DNA from: Pseudomaricurvus sp033283175
GTDB taxonomy: Bacteria; Pseudomonadota; Gammaproteobacteria; Pseudomonadales; Cellvibrionaceae
Length of the DNA: 64,000 nt
Assembly (NCBI GenBank): GCA_033283175.1
Contig: JAWMQM010000002.1
Span: 1,054,001 to 1,118,000, forward strand
Direction: 5' to 3'
Part shown: piece by piece, positions 61,108-64,000 of the stretch
Layout: each line of letters starts with the position of its first letter
Position numbering within the stretch: position 1 is the first letter of the stretch
Program-made: the position numbers and the translations under genes
Notes under the pieces: generated by a model
Database searches by the model: none
What the model was told of the DNA's origin: nothing
Seen by the model: only the letters and a program-made list of their open reading frames with translations

Positions 61108-64000
61108 TTAGTTAACAGCGCTGATAATAAACAGCAGATCGCCAGCGCTCACCTGCTGGCCGTTGGCCACATTGCGATGCTCAATGCGGTACTTCTTGTC
61201 CGATGGGTAGAGCTCGTTGTCCGGGCCGTTGTAGTTATCCAGGCTCAGCTGGCTGAACATCTTCATCGCCTCCACCAGCGCCAGCGTGACGCTGGTATCC
61301 ACCACATCACCTGGCTTCACAAAGTCAGGGTCTGACGGTGAGGCGGCGGTGTAGAAGACACCGGTGGCCGGGGCAAATACCTTCAGCTCATGACTGTCAT
61401 CCACACGGATGGCATCCGCCGACGAGCCTGCACTGCCCTGCTCGGCGAACTCAGCCACAAACTCTTCCGCGTCCAGCATGGAGAGGAAGCCAGGCAGGTA
61501 GTTGGTATCGTAGACACCGTTGCGGAAGGTCTTGTCCTTGAGGATACGCTTGAGCAGCGGAATGTTGGTGGCAATGCCATCAATCACTACGCCATCCAGG
61601 TAGTTGTAGAGCTTCTCAACGACATCCTCACGGCTCTCGCCCCGGCAGATGATCTGTGCGATCAGACTGTCGTAGTAAGGCGAGATCTCCACATCGCTGG
61701 CGGCGATAGAAATGATCTCCACATCATCACGCTCCGGCATCACACAGTTGCTGATGTAGCCGGGGTTAGGCGCCAGTTTCAGGTGACCGTCGCTGCCCAT
61801 AACCGCTTTCTCGGCAGTAACGCGCACTTCGATGGCGTAACCCTGATCCTGCGGCTGCAGGTGCTCAATGGTCTGGCCGGACGCGATACGGAACTGCGCC
61901 TGCACAATGTCGATACCGGAAGTGGCTTCGGTAACCGGGTGCTCTACCTGCAGGCGGGTGTTCATCTCCATGAAGTAGACGGCGTTGTTCTGGATATCGT
62001 AGATGTACTCTACGGTACCAGCGCCAGTGTAATCCACCTGGTTCGCCAGCGCCCTGGTGTAGCTTTCCACCTTGGCTTTCAGCGCCGCTGGCAGCATGGT
62101 GGAGCCGGACTCTTCAATCACCTTCTGGTTGTCGCGCTGTACAGTACAGTCGCGAATACCCAGCACAGAGGTGTTGCCGGCGCTGTCGCGCAGCAGCTGT
62201 ACCTCGATGTGGCGCATGGAAGTGACGAACTTCTCCAGGTAGAGATCACCACTGCCAAAGGCAGAGCGGGCCTCGGTACTGATGACGGAGTAGAAGCGGC
62301 TCATCTCGTCGGCCGAGTGAACCACCTTGATGCCCTTACCACCGCCACCGTGTACCGCTTTCAGCAGCACCGGATAACCGATATGGTCGGCAATCTCTGC
62401 CGCCTGCTCGACACCAGTGAGGATCGCGTGACTGCCGGGCACCACAGGTACGCCACAGGCCATGGCAGTTTTCACCGCGTTGGATTTGTTGCCCATGGTG
62501 GTCATGCTGTCGGCGCTGGGGCCCACAAAGTTGATACCGTTGCTCACACAGAGAGTGGCAAAGGATGGGCTCTCGGAGAGGAAGCCAATACCGGGGTGCA
62601 GCGAATCCACCTGCTCATACTCAGCCACCTTGATAATAGACGGCGCATTGAGGTAGCTCTCATCGGAGGAGTTACCACCGATACACACCAGGCGATCCGT
62701 GGGCTTCAGCATACGCGCCGGCACCGCATTCATATCCGGGTCGGACGCAACCAACACCACCTGGATATCATTTTCCTGAGCCTTGCGGATCAGCTTCACT
62801 GCTGTACAGCCACGGGCGTGTACCAGCACCTTCTTCACCGGCGCCATCAGCGCTTTCGGATCGGTGTCGGAGAGCTGGTCATCACAATCCACGCACGGCA
62901 GCGCTTTCTGCAGGGCACTGGCAATCACATCGTCAACCGTGAGATCCGGCAGCGGGATAACCGGGTCAATGGTGCGCAGTGACGCATCCAGGTCCGCTAC
63001 AAACGGGTGCTTGACCAGTCCCGCCATCGCGCCCGGGGTGGTGGAGAGGTAGTTGGACAGAGTGGACTGGGATGGCAGGTAGGAAGGCACCACCATCTGG
63101 CCGGCAAACGGCATGTTACAGCCGGAGAAGTAGTAGGTCTGCACCAGCGGGTGGGTCACAAAGCTGGCCTGGGCACCACCGGTACAGTCACCAAAGCCAA
63201 ACACCACGATGGGCAGGTCGAAGTCCGCCACAAAGCGGGTAATACGGTCGTTGACTACCGCCATGGAGAAGAGCGCTGCGGCCCCCTCCTTGGTCTGCAT
63301 ACCACCGGAGCTGATAAAGCAGACGATAGGCAGCTGCTGCTGGGCACACTCCACCATCAGGGCGCAGAACTTGCGGGCACTGGCCATATCGAAGGCACCG
63401 GCCTGGAACTCCACATTGGAAATCGCCACACCCACACGGCTGGGATTGCCGCCGCTCTCACCGGCGATCTCACCGATACCGGTGACCAGGCCGCAGGGAC
63501 GCTTGTTAGCGGCGATAGCGGCTTCAATGGACTGGTGGAAACCGGGGAAATTTACCGGGTTGGCACTGGTACTGTCAGCGTGAAACTCAGCGAAGTTACT
63601 GAAGTAAGTACTGAGGATGGTTTCCGGCTGCGGTGTGCTGCTCTTTTTCACGGAACGCAGCAGGCGCTGCAACAGCAGGTCGCGATAGCCCATGGTCAGT
63701 CGGTTCCAGAAATCCTTCTTGCGACCGATGCGTACCGGGGTGATATGCCCCTTGAAGCTGCCTCCGTTGAGACTGCTGTAATACTCGGGCAGCAGAGTCT
63801 CGAAGAAATAGGTGAGGATCACGAACAGGCTTTCGTTCATCTGCGGGAAACCGATGTTCTTCCAGGCTTCCACCTTGGTCAGCAGGTCACCGCGACTGCC
63901 GTGACTGGCCAGGTACTTCAACCACTGCTCGAAGGTTTTACGCTCTTTCCCGGCGTCTCCACTCTCCATCATTACGGAGTTGAGGGACGCTTCCAGCAGA
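61108..64000 (-). CDS. Multidomain biotin-dependent acyl-CoA carboxylase (5' end outside window)
   Basis: At least 963 residues visible. The reading frame stays open past the ATG at 63972 to the window end (LLEASLNSVMMESGD reads like coding), so the start lies outside. Order in the visible part: carboxyltransferase beta-like domain (RVGVAISNVEFQAGAFDMAS, IVCFISSGGMQTKEGAAALF, GFGDCTGGAQASFVTHPL, MPFAGQMVVPSY), then biotin carboxylase (HGGGGKGIKVV ATP loop, CTVQRDNQKVIEESGS, FMEMNTRLQVEHPVTE), then a biotinyl domain with LVEAMKMFSQ. This CT-BC-BCCP fusion differs from the usual separate subunits. Substrate acyl-CoA unknown. Confidence 0.9.
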   Translation of the reverse strand, partial: LLEASLNSVMMESGDAGKERKTFEQWLKYLASHGSRGDLLTKVEAWKNIGFPQMNESLFVILTYFFETLLPEYYSSLNGGSFKGHITPVRIGRKKDFWNRLTMGYRDLLLQRLLRSVKKSSTPQPETILSTYFSNFAEFHADSTSANPVNFPGFHQSIEAAIAANKRPCGLVTGIGEIAGESGGNPSRVGVAISNVEFQAGAFDMASARKFCALMVECAQQQLPIVCFISSGGMQTKEGAAALFSMAVVNDRITRFVADFDLPIVVFGFGDCTGGAQASFVTHPLVQTYYFSGCNMPFAGQMVVPSYLPSQSTLSNYLSTTPGAMAGLVKHPFVADLDASLRTIDPVIPLPDLTVDDVIASALQKALPCVDCDDQLSDTDPKALMAPVKKVLVHARGCTAVKLIRKAQENDIQVVLVASDPDMNAVPARMLKPTDRLVCIGGNSSDESYLNAPSIIKVAEYEQVDSLHPGIGFLSESPSFATLCVSNGINFVGPSADSMTTMGNKSNAVKTAMACGVPVVPGSHAILTGVEQAAEIADHIGYPVLLKAVHGGGGKGIKVVHSADEMSRFYSVISTEARSAFGSGDLYLEKFVTSMRHIEVQLLRDSAGNTSVLGIRDCTVQRDNQKVIEESGSTMLPAALKAKVESYTRALANQVDYTGAGTVEYIYDIQNNAVYFMEMNTRLQVEHPVTEATSGIDIVQAQFRIASGQTIEHLQPQDQGYAIEVRVTAEKAVMGSDGHLKLAPNPGYISNCVMPERDDVEIISIAASDVEISPYYDSLIAQIICRGESREDVVEKLYNYLDGVVIDGIATNIPLLKRILKDKTFRNGVYDTNYLPGFLSMLDAEEFVAEFAEQGSAGSSADAIRVDDSHELKVFAPATGVFYTAASPSDPDFVKPGDVVDTSVTLALVEAMKMFSQLSLDNYNGPDNELYPSDKKYRIEHRNVANGQQVSAGDLLFIISAVN

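Noticed and set aside
61390..62982. 530-codon plus-strand open frame
   Set aside because: Lies entirely opposite the well-conserved biotin carboxylase/biotinyl domains; no ribosome site and no family-like residues.

Overview
The window looks like a chromosomal stretch of a marine-type gammaproteobacterium, possibly near Spongiibacteraceae/Halieaceae. That placement rests on family recognition by eye (CusB, SelO, SRAP, three Sphingomonas/Haliea-style TonB receptors, many Rieske and SDR enzymes), not on a marker gene. The DNA is moderately GC-rich, coding density is high, and I saw no rRNA, tRNA, transposase, integrase or CRISPR array.

Layout. 1-6.9 kb is mostly housekeeping: a metal-efflux adaptor cut by the window start, a Cys-rich exported protein, SRAP (YedK), SelO, a di-iron fatty acid hydroxylase/sterol desaturase, a Nudix hydrolase and a Gfo/Idh/MocA oxidoreductase. 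From 7.2 to about 60.7 kb lies one very large catabolic island. It holds five Rieske oxygenase alpha subunits, a Rieske ferredoxin, two FAD enzymes of the 3-ketosteroid dehydrogenase/fumarate reductase type, ten short-chain dehydrogenases (eight in tandem, 35.3-41.8 kb), three medium-chain enone reductases, three TonB receptors, four SnoaL/NTF2 proteins, VOC, EthD, ABM and SRPBCC small proteins, two ThuA proteins, a TIM-barrel isomerase-like protein, a pair of acyl-CoA dehydrogenases, an AMP-dependent acyl-CoA ligase, a complete 2-oxo acid dehydrogenase complex (E1a, E1b, E2, E3) and a Zn-ribbon/thiolase pair. The window ends inside a multidomain biotin-dependent acyl-CoA carboxylase.

How it may work together (inference). 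TonB receptors import a bulky hydrophobic compound. Rieske oxygenases, SDRs, flavin dehydrogenases and enone reductases functionalise and open its rings. The ligase, acyl-CoA dehydrogenases, thiolase-like enzyme, 2-oxo acid dehydrogenase and carboxylase then process the acyl chains to central metabolites. The enzyme set fits a polycyclic or alicyclic substrate such as a steroid or terpenoid, but the substrate cannot be read from the sequence.

Regulation. The most striking signal is a degenerate palindrome of about 14 bp (best copy ACAGTCATGACTGT at 41847-41860). I find it in 13 intergenic positions between 8.4 and 52.7 kb, almost always 35-170 bp upstream of a start codon of an island gene. 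Two paralogous TetR regulators (43.9 and 51.5 kb) share the same recognition-helix segment and are the obvious candidate binders. A LuxR-type solo regulator and a BetI-like TetR add further control.
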